Assembly (NCBI RefSeq): GCF_014192715.1 | Contig: NZ_JACHYH010000005.1 | Coordinates: 124,001-188,000, forward strand | Direction: 5' to 3' | Source: Luteibacter sp. Sphag1AF | GTDB taxonomy: Bacteria; Pseudomonadota; Gammaproteobacteria; Xanthomonadales; Rhodanobacteraceae | DNA length: 64,000 bases | Shown here: piece by piece, positions 15,933 to 25,850 of the stretch | Layout of the letters: every line of letters begins with the position of its first letter | Position numbering within the stretch: position 1 is the stretch's first letter | Made by a program: the position numbers and the translations under genes | The notes under the pieces: model-generated | The model's input: only the letters and a program-made list of their open reading frames with translations | Told to the model about the DNA's origin: nothing | Database searches by the model: none

Positions 15933-17894
15933 ATGCCCCACGCCATAACGCTGACTGCCGCAGTGGACGACCTTCTTTTCGCCAACATGACGGCGACGGA
16001 AGAACTCGGACGGCTTCCCCGTTTCCGCATCGAGGCAATCAGCAAGAACGCCTCCGTGGACCTTCGCGCGCTACTCGGCACACCGATGACGGTGACCGTA
16101 ACCACGCCGCAGGGTTACGTCCGTTACTACAACGGCATTGCGGTGGAGGCCGAGCAGGGCGCATTCGTCCAGATCGAGAACGTGCGCTACGCGGTGTATA
16201 TGTTCACGGTGGTGCCCAAACCGTGGCTTCTGCGACAGACCTCCGACTGCCGCATCTACAAGAACAAGACGGTGCCGCAGATCGTGCGGGATGTGCTGGC
16301 CGAGTTTGGCTTCGGCGACGTGCGGGTCAGCCTCACGGCCCAGTACGCCGTGCGCGAGTACTGCGTGCAGTACCGCGAGAGCTACTTCGACTTCATCAGC
16401 AGGCTGATGGAGCAGGAGGGCATCTATTATTTCTTCACCCACGCACAGGGCAGCCACACCATGGTGCTGGCCGACGCGCTGGGCGCCCATGCCGCCGTGC
16501 CGGGCTTTGAGACGATTCCCTATGCGCCCCCGACCGAACGCGGGCATCGCATGAAGGCCTCGATCAGCGAGTGGACCACCGGCCGCACCGTCAATCCGAC
16601 GCGGGTGCGCCTCGATGATTACGACTATCTTCGCCCTCGCGCGTCGCTGCTCGCCAACGAGGAGGTCTCCGATCATGCCGACGCGCACAAGGTGTCCGGA
16701 CTTGAGGTTTATGACTACCCCTACGGTTCCGCTGGCTATGCCCAGCAGGTCGCGGATGGACAGCGGCTCGCGCAGGTACGCGCGGACGCACTCAGCGTAT
16801 CGCAGGCCACATCGGCGGGATTCACCGATGCCGTTGGCCTGGCCACGGGCGCCTGGTTCCGGCTGAAAGGCTTCCCGCTGGCTGAGGCAAACCAGGAATA
16901 TCTCGTGGTATCGAGCTCGACGCGCCTCGTCGAGGTGAACTACCAGGGTGGTGGCGTCGAAGCGGACAAGGAGGAGCCACCCTTTGCCTGCCGGTTCCAC
17001 GTCATCCGCAGCCGGCAACCGTTCCGCACGGCGCAGGAGACACCCCAGCCGGTGATCGCGGGAGTGCAGACCGCCGTGGTGTACGGCCAGACCGATGAAG
17101 ATATCGAAGTGGACAGCCATGGGCGCGTCCTGGTCACGTTCTTCTGGAATGGGCCAGGCAAGCCGAAAGCCGAGCAGTCCTGCCCCGTGCGCGTGGTTTC
17201 GGGTTGGGCGGGCAAGCGGTGGGGCGCGCAGTTCATCCCCCGTGTGGGTCAGGAAGTGGTCGTCGGGTTTCACGAAGGACATCCCGACCGGCCGCTGATC
17301 CTGGGCAGTGTGTACAACCAGGACCACATGCCGCCGTATGCCCTGCCCGAAGAGCGTACGCGTAGCGGCATCATCAGCCGGAGCTTGCGTGGTGCAGCGG
17401 GTGACGCCAACGAGATCCGCTTCGAGGACCGCAAGGGCGCCGAAGAGCTGTTTTTTCACGCCCGGCGCGACCTGCGCCACGAGGCAGAGAACGATCACTT
17501 CTCCACCATCGACCGTGACGAGACCGAAGCCGTCAAACGCGATCGTTCGCACGACGTGGGTCGCGACGACAGCCTTGCCGTGGGTAGACGTCTTCGTATT
17601 GAAGCCGGTGAGGAAATCGAGCTGGTCACCGGTATGGCTCGCATCGTCATGAAGCGCACCGGCGAGGTGCAGATTCTGGGCACGACGCTGAAGCTCAATG
17701 CCACCGCAGCGATCAGCCTGGCATCGGGTGGAGCCACCACACTCACATCCGGCGCGGCCATGTGCGTCACGGCAGCGGCCACCGTCACAGTCAAGGCCAA
17801 CGCTGCCATCGCCGTCAAATCCGGCGCAGCGCTGATGCTCTCCTCCAGCCTGGGCCCGGCGGTGCTCAAGGGCATGCCCTCCCTCCTGCTATGA
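15933..17894 (+). CDS. vgrG: T6SS spike protein VgrG (TssI)
   Basis: A 653-aa VgrG: gp27-like N-terminal part (for example YRESYFDFISRLMEQEGIYYFF near 145-170), gp5 OB-fold region with GRVLVTFFWNG, SCPVRVVSGWAGKRWGAQFIPRVGQEVVVGFHEGHPDRPLILGSVYN (landmarks only), and a beta-helical tail rich in Ala/Thr/Val repeats. The short tail ends in GMPSLLL with no attached enzymatic domain, so effectors should be separate cargo, but no PAAR or effector gene follows. The start used is ATG 15933 (MPHAIT); an out-of-frame ATG lies 4 bp before it. Confidence 0.95.
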   Translation: MPHAITLTAAVDDLLFANMTATEELGRLPRFRIEAISKNASVDLRALLGTPMTVTVTTPQGYVRYYNGIAVEAEQGAFVQIENVRYAVYMFTVVPKPWLLRQTSDCRIYKNKTVPQIVRDVLAEFGFGDVRVSLTAQYAVREYCVQYRESYFDFISRLMEQEGIYYFFTHAQGSHTMVLADALGAHAAVPGFETIPYAPPTERGHRMKASISEWTTGRTVNPTRVRLDDYDYLRPRASLLANEEVSDHADAHKVSGLEVYDYPYGSAGYAQQVADGQRLAQVRADALSVSQATSAGFTDAVGLATGAWFRLKGFPLAEANQEYLVVSSSTRLVEVNYQGGGVEADKEEPPFACRFHVIRSRQPFRTAQETPQPVIAGVQTAVVYGQTDEDIEVDSHGRVLVTFFWNGPGKPKAEQSCPVRVVSGWAGKRWGAQFIPRVGQEVVVGFHEGHPDRPLILGSVYNQDHMPPYALPEERTRSGIISRSLRGAAGDANEIRFEDRKGAEELFFHARRDLRHEAENDHFSTIDRDETEAVKRDRSHDVGRDDSLAVGRRLRIEAGEEIELVTGMARIVMKRTGEVQILGTTLKLNATAAISLASGGATTLTSGAAMCVTAAATVTVKANAAIAVKSGAALMLSSSLGPAVLKGMPSLLL

Positions 17895-18436
17895 ATGCCC
17901 TGCCTCTTTCCCTGATGACCGTGGCGCGCGAGATCAGCCTGGACGACGGCGCGCTTGACCTGCTGCGCGACGACCTGAGCCAACGTTCCGCCGTGCGTGC
18001 GCTGCTGGACAACGGTGACGCACCGGCCGCCCTGCGGCTGGCCCTGCGGCTGATGCCGCGCGGTTACGTGGTGCCGTGGGTCTGCCAGTGCGTACGTGGC
18101 GAAGCGCTCGATGCCGAAGACCACGAAGGCCTGCGGATAGCCGAAACCTGGCTGCGCGAGCGCACTGAACCCAGCCGTCGCGCCGCACTTCACTTTGCCG
18201 CAAGCCAGCACTACGTCGGCACGGGTGCGCTGCTCGCCGCCAGCGCCGGATGGTCCGAAGGCTTCCTGCTCGATGGCGAGGGCAGGGACGTCGCGCCCGT
18301 TGCTCCCCAGCTACTGGCCGTTGCCGCGGCGGCCGCGCTGCTGACGCTGGTATCGGGCTCACCCGACTTTGCCGACCGTTGCCGCCAGTTCGCCATCGCC
18401 GCCATGGCTTTGCTTTCCCCGGAGGACATCCCATGA
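17891..18436 (+). CDS. T6SS-associated protein, possibly DUF6931 type
   Basis: A 181-aa alanine- and leucine-rich helical protein starting MNALPLSLMTVAREISLDD, coupled to vgrG (ATGA overlap) and to tagH (ATGA overlap at 18433). Residues ~55-75 (MPRGYVVPWVCQCVRGE) and 100-125 look like a compact helical bundle. It resembles small proteins, annotated DUF6931 to my recollection, encoded before FHA-domain genes in T6SS loci; role unknown. No catalytic motif or signal peptide is visible. Confidence 0.7.
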   Translation: MNALPLSLMTVAREISLDDGALDLLRDDLSQRSAVRALLDNGDAPAALRLALRLMPRGYVVPWVCQCVRGEALDAEDHEGLRIAETWLRERTEPSRRAALHFAASQHYVGTGALLAASAGWSEGFLLDGEGRDVAPVAPQLLAVAAAAALLTLVSGSPDFADRCRQFAIAAMALLSPEDIP

Positions 18437-19623
18437 ATTCGTCCATCGGACCGACACTGGTGCTCTCCGTGCTGGGTGCCCACGCCGCTGACGCGGCCGA
18501 GCGGCCTTTCGTGCGGGTGGAAGGCCACGATCTCACCATTGGCCGTGCGCAACAGTGCGACTGGGTGCTGCACGCGCAGGGCGTATCTCGCCAGCATGCG
18601 GTGGTGCGCTACCTCAACGGCCTGTACTTCCTTGAAGACCACAGCACCAACGGCATGCTTGTGAACGGCACGCCGATGCGCAGTGGCGTGCCGGTGTCCC
18701 TCAACGGTGGTGACCGCGTGCAATTGGATACCTTCGACATCGCGGTCGCTATCGAGGACGCTGACGCACCAACAGCAACGACCACCTCGCCGTCCCTCAT
18801 TCCGGGGCACCCGGTGTGCGGCGCGTCACTGGACCCGCTGGCATGGTTGCCAACGGCACGAGAAGCGACGCCCGTTGCCGAGCCATCGACGCACTGGAAC
18901 CATACCTCGCCGATGGCGGATCAGTTCGACGCGCCGCCCGTCAATGTCACCGTCGCTCCGCCTGCTGGCAGCGTGCTTCCGGAGAACTGGGATTGCACGC
19001 CCAGCCTGTTCCGTCTACCCAACGAGGCTACATCCACCGCCGACCACGCGCTGGTCAGGTCGGAGACGGCCGTTCCAGTACCGCTGGCTGAAACAACCAC
19101 GGCAGTGGCCCCGACGGGCGCACCTGCCGCCATCGAGTCCCTGTTCGCCCTCGTGCTTGAAGGCGTGATGGATATGCTGCGCGCGCGGGCGGAATTGAAA
19201 AATGGCTTCCGCCTCCCGGTGACGCTGATCCAGCGCCGCGAAAACAATCCGCTGAAATTCTCACCGTCCGGAAGCGAAGCCCTGGCACGTGTACTCGCCG
19301 CACCCAATGACGCGTTCCTTTCGGGTGAGGCGGCGATCATCGACGCCATGGACGATATCCGGCTCCACCAGGTAGCGCTGCTGGCAAGCGTGCGTGCGGC
19401 CTTCGACGAGGTAATCGCGCAATTCGATCCGGCGCGCTTCGACGACAAGAGCCGCCGTTCGCGTTTCGGCTTTTCAACCGCCAGGGGGCCGTGGGAGCGC
19501 TATCGCGCCCATTTCCGCGGCCTCGCCGCCGACCCCGACGAACGTTTCCGCCGCCTGTGGGGCGAGGAGTTCGTCCGGGCCTATGAAGACCAGCTGGCGC
19601 GCGCCCGGCGCGACGACCACTAA
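18433..19623 (+). CDS. tagH: T6SS FHA-domain protein TagH (Fha)
   Basis: A 396-aa protein with an N-terminal forkhead-associated domain: LTIGRAQQCDWVL, VSRQHAVVRY and DHSTNGMLVNG (residues ~30-85), a low-complexity Pro/Ala/Thr linker, and a C-terminal T6SS FHA_C-like domain (VMDMLRARAELKNGFR ... FRRLWGEEFVRAYEDQL). FHA domains bind phosphothreonine; the Ser/Thr kinase encoded at the end of the operon is the likely partner, giving threonine-phosphorylation control of firing. The ATG at 18433 overlaps the preceding stop. Confidence 0.93.
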   Translation: MNSSIGPTLVLSVLGAHAADAAERPFVRVEGHDLTIGRAQQCDWVLHAQGVSRQHAVVRYLNGLYFLEDHSTNGMLVNGTPMRSGVPVSLNGGDRVQLDTFDIAVAIEDADAPTATTTSPSLIPGHPVCGASLDPLAWLPTAREATPVAEPSTHWNHTSPMADQFDAPPVNVTVAPPAGSVLPENWDCTPSLFRLPNEATSTADHALVRSETAVPVPLAETTTAVAPTGAPAAIESLFALVLEGVMDMLRARAELKNGFRLPVTLIQRRENNPLKFSPSGSEALARVLAAPNDAFLSGEAAIIDAMDDIRLHQVALLASVRAAFDEVIAQFDPARFDDKSRRSRFGFSTARGPWERYRAHFRGLAADPDERFRRLWGEEFVRAYEDQLARARRDDH

Positions 19624-19632
19624 CCGGAACCG

Positions 19633-20976
19633 ATGATGACCGCCTTCAACAAAGTGGTGTGGAGCGAAGGCCTGTTTCTTCGCCCACAGCACATGCAACA
19701 GCAGGACCGCTACATCGAGCGCTACGTGGAATTGCGCGCCGCCACGCTACGTTCCCACCCCTGGGGATTCGACGAACTGGAGATCGAACGCGACCTCCTT
19801 GCCATCGGCAAGCTCGGCATCCGCCGTGCACGTGGCGTCTTTCCGGACGGCACGCCGTTCTCGATGCCTGATCGCGATCCGCTGCCACCGCCGCTGGATA
19901 TCGACGCGTCGTGGCGTGACCAGCCGATTTACCTGACGCTGCCGCTGCGCTCGCCGTCGCAGGCGGAAAGCCTGTGGCCCGGCGCACCTGCGCATGGCCA
20001 GCTGGCCCGGTTCACGGTGCGCGAGGCTGAAGTGGCCGATGCGTCCGGCAGCACCACGGGCATGGTGGTGCTTGAGGTGGGCGGGCTTGCCACGCGTCTG
20101 GCCGCTTCCAACGAGGCCCGCGACGGCCTGGTCGAGCTGCCGCTGGCGCAACTCGCCGAATGCCGCGCCGACCGTCGCGTGGTACTGGACGATGGTTTCA
20201 TGCCCAGCGCACTGGCCTGTCGTGCATCGGAACGGTTGAGCCTGTTCCTGAGCGAGTTGCTTGGCTTGCTACATCAGCGCGGCGAAGCGCTGGCTGGCCG
20301 GGTGAGCGGTACTGATCGCACAAGCACCGCGGAACTGGCGGACTTCCTCATGCTGCAGGTAGTCAACCGCTACCAGCCGCAGGTGGCTCATGTCGCTGAA
20401 GCGCCACTGCTGCACCCGGAAGACCTTTACCGCCTGTTGCTGGGCATGGCCGGCGAATTGGCCACCTTTACCTCATCCGGCAAGCGCAGCGAAGCGTTCC
20501 CGCCGTATCGACACGACCGCCTGCGCGAAAGCTTCGATCCGCTGATTGCCGCGTTGCGCCTTAGCCTCAGCGCGGTGCTCGAGCAAACCGCCGTACCGGT
20601 ACCGCTGCAACAACGCAAATACGGCGTATGGGTGGGGAGGGTCGCAGATGCCACGCTGCTGGATAACGCCTCGTTCGTGCTCGCCGCCAAAGCCGATATC
20701 GCGGCGACCGACATGCGCCGACGTTTGCCCACGCAGTCGAAGATCGGCCCAGTGGAAAAGATCCGCGACCTGGTCAACCTGCAACTGCCGGGTATCGCCG
20801 TGGCGTCGCTCGCCTCGGCACCACGCCAGATTCCTTATCACGCGGGCTATCAGTACTTCGAACTGGATACCGCGTCGCCGATGTGGAAAACCCTGCGTAC
20901 GTCCGGTGGCATCGCCTTGCACGTCGGCAACGGCTTCGACGGGCTGACGCTGGAACTGTGGGCGGTGAGGAACTGA
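19633..20976 (+). CDS. tssK: T6SS baseplate-membrane connector TssK
   Basis: A 447-aa TssK (ImpJ/VasE): starts MTAFNKVVWSEGLFLRPQHMQQQDRY, the highly conserved N-terminus, with LSLFLSELLGLLHQR, FLMLQVVNRYQP and the C-terminal YFELDTASPMWKTL. TssK trimers connect the baseplate to the TssL/TssM membrane complex. Two tandem ATG codons (19633, 19636). Followed after 4 bp by tssL. Confidence 0.97.
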   Translation: MMTAFNKVVWSEGLFLRPQHMQQQDRYIERYVELRAATLRSHPWGFDELEIERDLLAIGKLGIRRARGVFPDGTPFSMPDRDPLPPPLDIDASWRDQPIYLTLPLRSPSQAESLWPGAPAHGQLARFTVREAEVADASGSTTGMVVLEVGGLATRLAASNEARDGLVELPLAQLAECRADRRVVLDDGFMPSALACRASERLSLFLSELLGLLHQRGEALAGRVSGTDRTSTAELADFLMLQVVNRYQPQVAHVAEAPLLHPEDLYRLLLGMAGELATFTSSGKRSEAFPPYRHDRLRESFDPLIAALRLSLSAVLEQTAVPVPLQQRKYGVWVGRVADATLLDNASFVLAAKADIAATDMRRRLPTQSKIGPVEKIRDLVNLQLPGIAVASLASAPRQIPYHAGYQYFELDTASPMWKTLRTSGGIALHVGNGFDGLTLELWAVRN

Positions 20977-20980
20977 GCGC

Positions 20981-22285
20981 GTGACACACAACGATTCCCA
21001 GGTGTCCCATGGCGGGGATACGACGGTGGTGCGGCCAGTGGGTAGTTGCCCGCCGGCCCATGCCACGCCGCCGCGCGAGCGCGAGCCGGAGCGACGCCTC
21101 GCCCAGGCGGTGCAGGAACTGCCCTCGGCAGGCGGCAATCCGCTCGTGCGCGCGGCCAATCCTTTGCTTCTGCTGGCAGCACAACTGCGTAACAGCCCCA
21201 GGCCGCCTGACCCGGGGCTTTTGCGCGAACGGGCGGTGCTCTACATCCGTCGCTTTGAAGAGAGGGCGGCGCGCGCGGGTGCCGACGCCCAGGCCAGCGT
21301 GGCCGCGCGCTACGTGTTGTGCACGATGATTGACGAGGCCGTGCTCGACTCTCCCTGGGGCGAACAGACGGGCTGGAGCCAGCAGACTCTGCTGGTGACC
21401 TTCCACGGTGAGACCTATGGCGGGGAGAAATTCTTCGCCATCCTCGACCGGCTCATCCTTGACATGGGGCGACATGGTGACCTTGTCGAGCTGATGTACC
21501 TGTGCCTCGCGCTCGGTTTCGGCGGCAAGTATCTGGTGGAACCCGGCGGCATGGCACGTCTCGCCGACCGTCGCGAGGACGTTTATCGACGGATCATGGC
21601 GTACCGGACGGCCACACCAGCCGCGCTGTCGCCGCGCTGGCAAGGCGTCAGCCGCCCTGTAAAGCCGCAGCGCAGCTTACCCGTATGGATGGCCGCGCTG
21701 GTCGCATGCAGTGTACTTGCGGGCGCCTGGATTTACCTGCGTACGCGCCTCAACGAACAGACCGGGCCTCTCAGCGCGCGCCTCGCTACCATCGGCCTGC
21801 ACGGCGTGCGATTGCCCGCCGCTGCCGTGCCCGCGAAGGCACGTGCTTCGGGGCTTCGCCAGTTGCTTGCCGAGGACACGCGCAACGGAGTCATTTCCGT
21901 GGATGAGCAGGCGGATGGCCAGGCCACGATCGGCCTCGCCGCGAGCGAGATGTTTCGCTCCGGCGGTGCAGACGTCGCCGCCGACCAGGCCGCATTGCTC
22001 GGTCGGGTGGCACAAGCTCTCAATCAGGTGCGCGGGCACGTGATCGTCGTCGGACACACGGACGACCAGCCCATTCGTTCGTCGCGCTTCAAGAACAATG
22101 TGGAACTCTCCACGGCCCGCGCGCGCAGCGTCACGACCATCCTTACCCGCACGCTAGACGATCCGCAGCGTGTGGAGGCCCGCGGCGCAGGCGCATCGCA
22201 ACCCGTGGCAACACCACCGGACCTGCCGGCCAACCGCGCGCGCAACCGTCGCGTCGAGATCCTTTTCGTGCCGGAGGCCGGATGA
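20981..22285 (+). CDS. tssL: T6SS membrane protein TssL with C-terminal OmpA-like domain
   Basis: A 434-aa fusion. Residues ~50-215 are the DotU/TssL cytoplasmic domain (NPLLLLAAQLRN, DEAVLDSPWG, SQQTLLVTFHGETYGGEKFFAIL, YLCLALGFGGKY). One transmembrane helix lies at ~232-252. Residues ~310-434 are an OmpA-like peptidoglycan-binding domain with VVGHTDDQPIR and ELSTARARSV and RNRRVEI. The fusion anchors the membrane complex to the cell wall. Starts with GTG at 20981; its last bases overlap tssM (ATGA). Confidence 0.95.
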   Translation: MTHNDSQVSHGGDTTVVRPVGSCPPAHATPPREREPERRLAQAVQELPSAGGNPLVRAANPLLLLAAQLRNSPRPPDPGLLRERAVLYIRRFEERAARAGADAQASVAARYVLCTMIDEAVLDSPWGEQTGWSQQTLLVTFHGETYGGEKFFAILDRLILDMGRHGDLVELMYLCLALGFGGKYLVEPGGMARLADRREDVYRRIMAYRTATPAALSPRWQGVSRPVKPQRSLPVWMAALVACSVLAGAWIYLRTRLNEQTGPLSARLATIGLHGVRLPAAAVPAKARASGLRQLLAEDTRNGVISVDEQADGQATIGLAASEMFRSGGADVAADQAALLGRVAQALNQVRGHVIVVGHTDDQPIRSSRFKNNVELSTARARSVTTILTRTLDDPQRVEARGAGASQPVATPPDLPANRARNRRVEILFVPEAG

Positions 22286-25200
22286 ATCACCTCACCCGCG
22301 TGATGGGACACCGCTGGGCACGCGCCGCCATCGGCATGGTGCTGTGTGCGTTGCTGATCGCGTTCGCCGGGCCTTACCTCAGCATCGGCGACTGGCAACC
22401 CCTGGCCGATGTGGGCTCCCGCGTGCTCGCCATCGTGCTCGTGGCGACCATCTGGATCAACGTGGTCGTGCTTCATCAGTGGCTGGGCGCGCGGCGTAAC
22501 GCGCATCGAGGCGATGAACTTGCCGAGCACGCGGATGGTCGCATTCGGGCTGAGCGGGACGGGCTGCGCGCAAGGTTCGACGATGCGCGTGTCCTGTTAC
22601 GTCGACGCCGCGACGGCAGCGGTCATCTTCAGGACCTGCCGTGGTACGTGGTAATCGGTGCGCCAGGATCAGGCAAGAGCACGCTGCTGGAACACTCCGG
22701 CCTTGAATTCCCGTTGCCCGGCAGCACGGGTAAGCGGCCGGTGGCAGGTATGGGCCGCACACGCCAGTGCGACTGGTGGTTCACTGACCGGGCCGTGTTC
22801 CTCGACACCGCCGGTCGCTACACCACGCAGGATTCCGATCCGGAAGTGGACGCACCCGCGTGGGATGTGTTTTTGCAGACGCTCCGGCGTTATCGCGGCC
22901 GGAGACGGCTCAATGGTGTGATCCTGACCATGAACGTGGCGGAGTTGCTGACCATGGATGCCGGGGAACGTCAGCATCACGCGGATACTCTGCGCGAGCG
23001 GCTCGACGAGATGGGAAGCCGGCTTGGCCCGGCGCTGCCGGTGTACCTGGTGTTTACCAAGCTCGACCTTGTGGCTGGCTTCCTTGAGCACTTCGATGGA
23101 CTGGACACGCCGGAACGCACGCAGGTCTGGGGAGCGACGTTCACGCCCGGGGAAAGCATCGACGGCAGCGCGTCCAGGCTACTTGGCGAGGAGTTCGATG
23201 CCCTGCTAGAGCGCATCGACACGGCCACCGTGGAGCGGATGCACGCGGCACCCGACGTACGTCGGCGTGCCCGCATCCTGTCGTTTCCGCAGCAACTGCG
23301 CCACGTTCGCGAACGCGTATTGCCGCTGGCAGCATCCGTGTTCGGCAGCCACGCCTATGGACGTTCGCCCGTGCTCCGCGGCATGTACCTTACGTCAGGT
23401 ACGCAGGAAGGCAGCCCTGTCGACCGCGTGTTGTCAGGCGTAGGGCGGTCGTTCGGCATGCACGCCCCCGGTAATGCTGTGTCACGCGCGCCCCGGCGCA
23501 CGTTCTTCATCGAACGCCTGTTCCGCGACGTTATCCTTCCCGAGGCCGGTTTCGCGGGCGCCGATCCGATGGCGTTGCGCCAACGCCGCTGGCTGGAGGT
23601 GGCAATGATCGGCGGCATGGCGTTGCTGACGGCTGGACTGCTTGTCGGCATGTTCACCTGCGCGGCGCGCAACGCCGACTTCGTGGCCCGCGTGCAGGAC
23701 GCGCTGCACGACTATCCCGACGATACGCAGGTGTCGACGCCCCGGTCCCTTAGGGAGTACTACGCGCAGGCTTTGCAGCGTCTGGACGTGTCTGGCCGGG
23801 CGGAACAGCTCGCGGCCACAGTGAAGCACCATCGCCCATGGTCGATGCGTTTCGGGCTGTTCCAGGGTGATGCCATCTTCAGTGAGGTGCGCCTGGCGCA
23901 TATCCGCGAGATCAATGCCAGCGTCGTACCAGGACTGACGCTGCAATTTCGCGATGGCCTGCGCGACGCGGCGAACGATCCGCAGCGGCTGTACTACGCC
24001 TTGAAGGGCTATCTGATGCTCGCCGAGCCCGGGCATCGCGACGGCAATGCGCTGTCCTTGCTTGCGCGCGAACGCTGGGGCGAAGTGTTCCCGAACGAGG
24101 CGAGCCTTGCCGATGCACTGGAGGGTCACTTCCGCCTGCTCTTCGACGGCCGCGACGCATTGCATTCGTTTCCCGTCGACGCGGCCCTCGTTGAAGAGGC
24201 GCGTGCGTCCCTGCGCGCGGCAGACCTGGCCACGCTCATCTATGGCGGGCTGAAACTCGACAGCGAGACGCGCCAGGATGCGCCTGTGCGCCTGGACCGC
24301 ATGCTGGGGCTGCTAGGCAACGTATTCCACCGACGCAGCGGTGCACCGTTGTCCAAGCCGCTGGCCGCGCTGTACACGCGATCCGTTTTCGCCGCCATGG
24401 TGGAGCCGGCGAGTACTTCGGCGCCTGGCTCTCGCGGAGGCATCGCCGCCTCCGTGGACGGCTTCGTCAAGGATGAGTGGGTATTCGGCATCAAGGCGAA
24501 CGACCCGGTACGCCGCGCCTCGCTCACAACGCAGGTGCAGGCGCTCTACGTGGCCGACTACATCCGCGCATGGGACGACCTGCTCAACGACCTGCAACTG
24601 CAACCGGTGGCCAACGTCCAGGAGGCCAGCGATCTGGCTGCGCGCCTGGCCGGACCCAGCTCGCCGCTCAAGGCGCTGATGGCCCTGGTACGCGACAACA
24701 CCAGCGACCTTCTCAGGCAGGCTCCCGCCGACGTGGAGAGTCGCACCGCCAAGGCTGTGGAACAACGCGTTACCGACCAGGTGAAAAGCCGCAGCCACAT
24801 CGCCCGTCTGATCGCCGGGGGCAGTGCGCCCGTACAGCGCGCGGACGCACCCATCATTGAGCATTTCGCCACGATCAACCAGCTTACGGAAGGCACGCCG
24901 GGCGCGACCCCGCTGGACGCCGTGATTGGCGTACTGGAGCAGATGAGCAGGACACTGCTGACCCTTCGCCCCGATGCGGAAAACCTCGGTCAACCCGATC
25001 CAGCCCTCGCCATCGCCCGACAGGAGGCGAGCCAGCTTCCCGCGCCATTGTCGATGTGGATCGGAGGACTCGCCGGATCGAGCCAGTCGCTGGTCAGCAA
25101 GGGTGCCAGTGGCGCGGTCGCCGATGGCTTTCGCGAGGCGGCCGGCGGGGATTGTTCGCGCTTCGTAAAAGGACGTTACCCATTCACCGCCAACAGCCGC

Positions 25201-25797
25201 AATGACATTCCGCTGCAGAACTTCGCCGAACTGTTCGGAAATGGTGGCCGCTTCGACACATTCTTCAGGCAGACGCTGTCCAGGAGCGTCGATACCAGCG
25301 GCGACCGCTGGCGATTCCGCGATGCGCACGGCGCAAAGGCGGGTGGCACGATACTGGCGCAGGCTCAGGTCGCCGATGCGATTCGCCACGCGTATTTCCG
25401 CGATGGCCCGGCGCCCGCCGTGAACTTCACCGTATCGGTTACCTCGCTACCCCCCGGCGTATCGCGCCTGACGGTCGAGGTGGACGGCCAGCGCTTCGAA
25501 TACAGGAACGGCGAGAACACGCCGCCCATGGCGATGCACTGGCCAGGCCCGAACCCGGGCAGCACGCGCATCAGCGCATGGGATGAAAAAGACAATCTTT
25601 TGCCCACGCTCGATTATCCCGGTGAATGGGGCTGGTTCCACGCTCTTGACGCGGCGACGCTGCTGCGCCGCACCGAAACGCGCTTTGGCGCAAGCTTTGG
25701 CTTCGGCACCACGCGGGCCAACGTGGACATTGAAGCGTCCAGCCTGCGCCATCCGTTCGGCGACACCAGCGCGCAAAGCTTCCGGTGCCCGGTGTGA
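22282..25797 (+). CDS. tssM: T6SS inner-membrane protein TssM (IcmF)
   Basis: A 1171-aa IcmF-family protein with TM helices at ~13-32, ~46-66 and ~437-460, a cytoplasmic NTPase-like domain with Walker A GAPGSGKS (126-133), and a long periplasmic region ending in the DUF1215/TssM C-terminal part. TssM spans the envelope with TssL and normally contacts the TssJ lipoprotein; no tssJ is found in this locus. The stop overlaps the open frame of the kinase gene. Confidence 0.96.
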   Translation: MNHLTRVMGHRWARAAIGMVLCALLIAFAGPYLSIGDWQPLADVGSRVLAIVLVATIWINVVVLHQWLGARRNAHRGDELAEHADGRIRAERDGLRARFDDARVLLRRRRDGSGHLQDLPWYVVIGAPGSGKSTLLEHSGLEFPLPGSTGKRPVAGMGRTRQCDWWFTDRAVFLDTAGRYTTQDSDPEVDAPAWDVFLQTLRRYRGRRRLNGVILTMNVAELLTMDAGERQHHADTLRERLDEMGSRLGPALPVYLVFTKLDLVAGFLEHFDGLDTPERTQVWGATFTPGESIDGSASRLLGEEFDALLERIDTATVERMHAAPDVRRRARILSFPQQLRHVRERVLPLAASVFGSHAYGRSPVLRGMYLTSGTQEGSPVDRVLSGVGRSFGMHAPGNAVSRAPRRTFFIERLFRDVILPEAGFAGADPMALRQRRWLEVAMIGGMALLTAGLLVGMFTCAARNADFVARVQDALHDYPDDTQVSTPRSLREYYAQALQRLDVSGRAEQLAATVKHHRPWSMRFGLFQGDAIFSEVRLAHIREINASVVPGLTLQFRDGLRDAANDPQRLYYALKGYLMLAEPGHRDGNALSLLARERWGEVFPNEASLADALEGHFRLLFDGRDALHSFPVDAALVEEARASLRAADLATLIYGGLKLDSETRQDAPVRLDRMLGLLGNVFHRRSGAPLSKPLAALYTRSVFAAMVEPASTSAPGSRGGIAASVDGFVKDEWVFGIKANDPVRRASLTTQVQALYVADYIRAWDDLLNDLQLQPVANVQEASDLAARLAGPSSPLKALMALVRDNTSDLLRQAPADVESRTAKAVEQRVTDQVKSRSHIARLIAGGSAPVQRADAPIIEHFATINQLTEGTPGATPLDAVIGVLEQMSRTLLTLRPDAENLGQPDPALAIARQEASQLPAPLSMWIGGLAGSSQSLVSKGASGAVADGFREAAGGDCSRFVKGRYPFTANSRNDIPLQNFAELFGNGGRFDTFFRQTLSRSVDTSGDRWRFRDAHGAKAGGTILAQAQVADAIRHAYFRDGPAPAVNFTVSVTSLPPGVSRLTVEVDGQRFEYRNGENTPPMAMHWPGPNPGSTRISAWDEKDNLLPTLDYPGEWGWFHALDAATLLRRTETRFGASFGFGTTRANVDIEASSLRHPFGDTSAQSFRCPV

Positions 25798-25850
25798 GAC
25801 GGGCAGGGGCGGGGTTCCACGGCAAGCTGCCAGGGAGCCGGGAGGATACG

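Noticed and set aside
16071-17552. 493-codon minus-strand frame opposite vgrG
   Set aside because: Antisense shadow; His- and Arg-rich low-complexity translation without domains.
15222-18436. Either T6SS unknown as the missing TssJ
   Set aside because: Neither the 219-aa nor the 181-aa protein has a lipoprotein signal or the TssJ beta-sandwich pattern.
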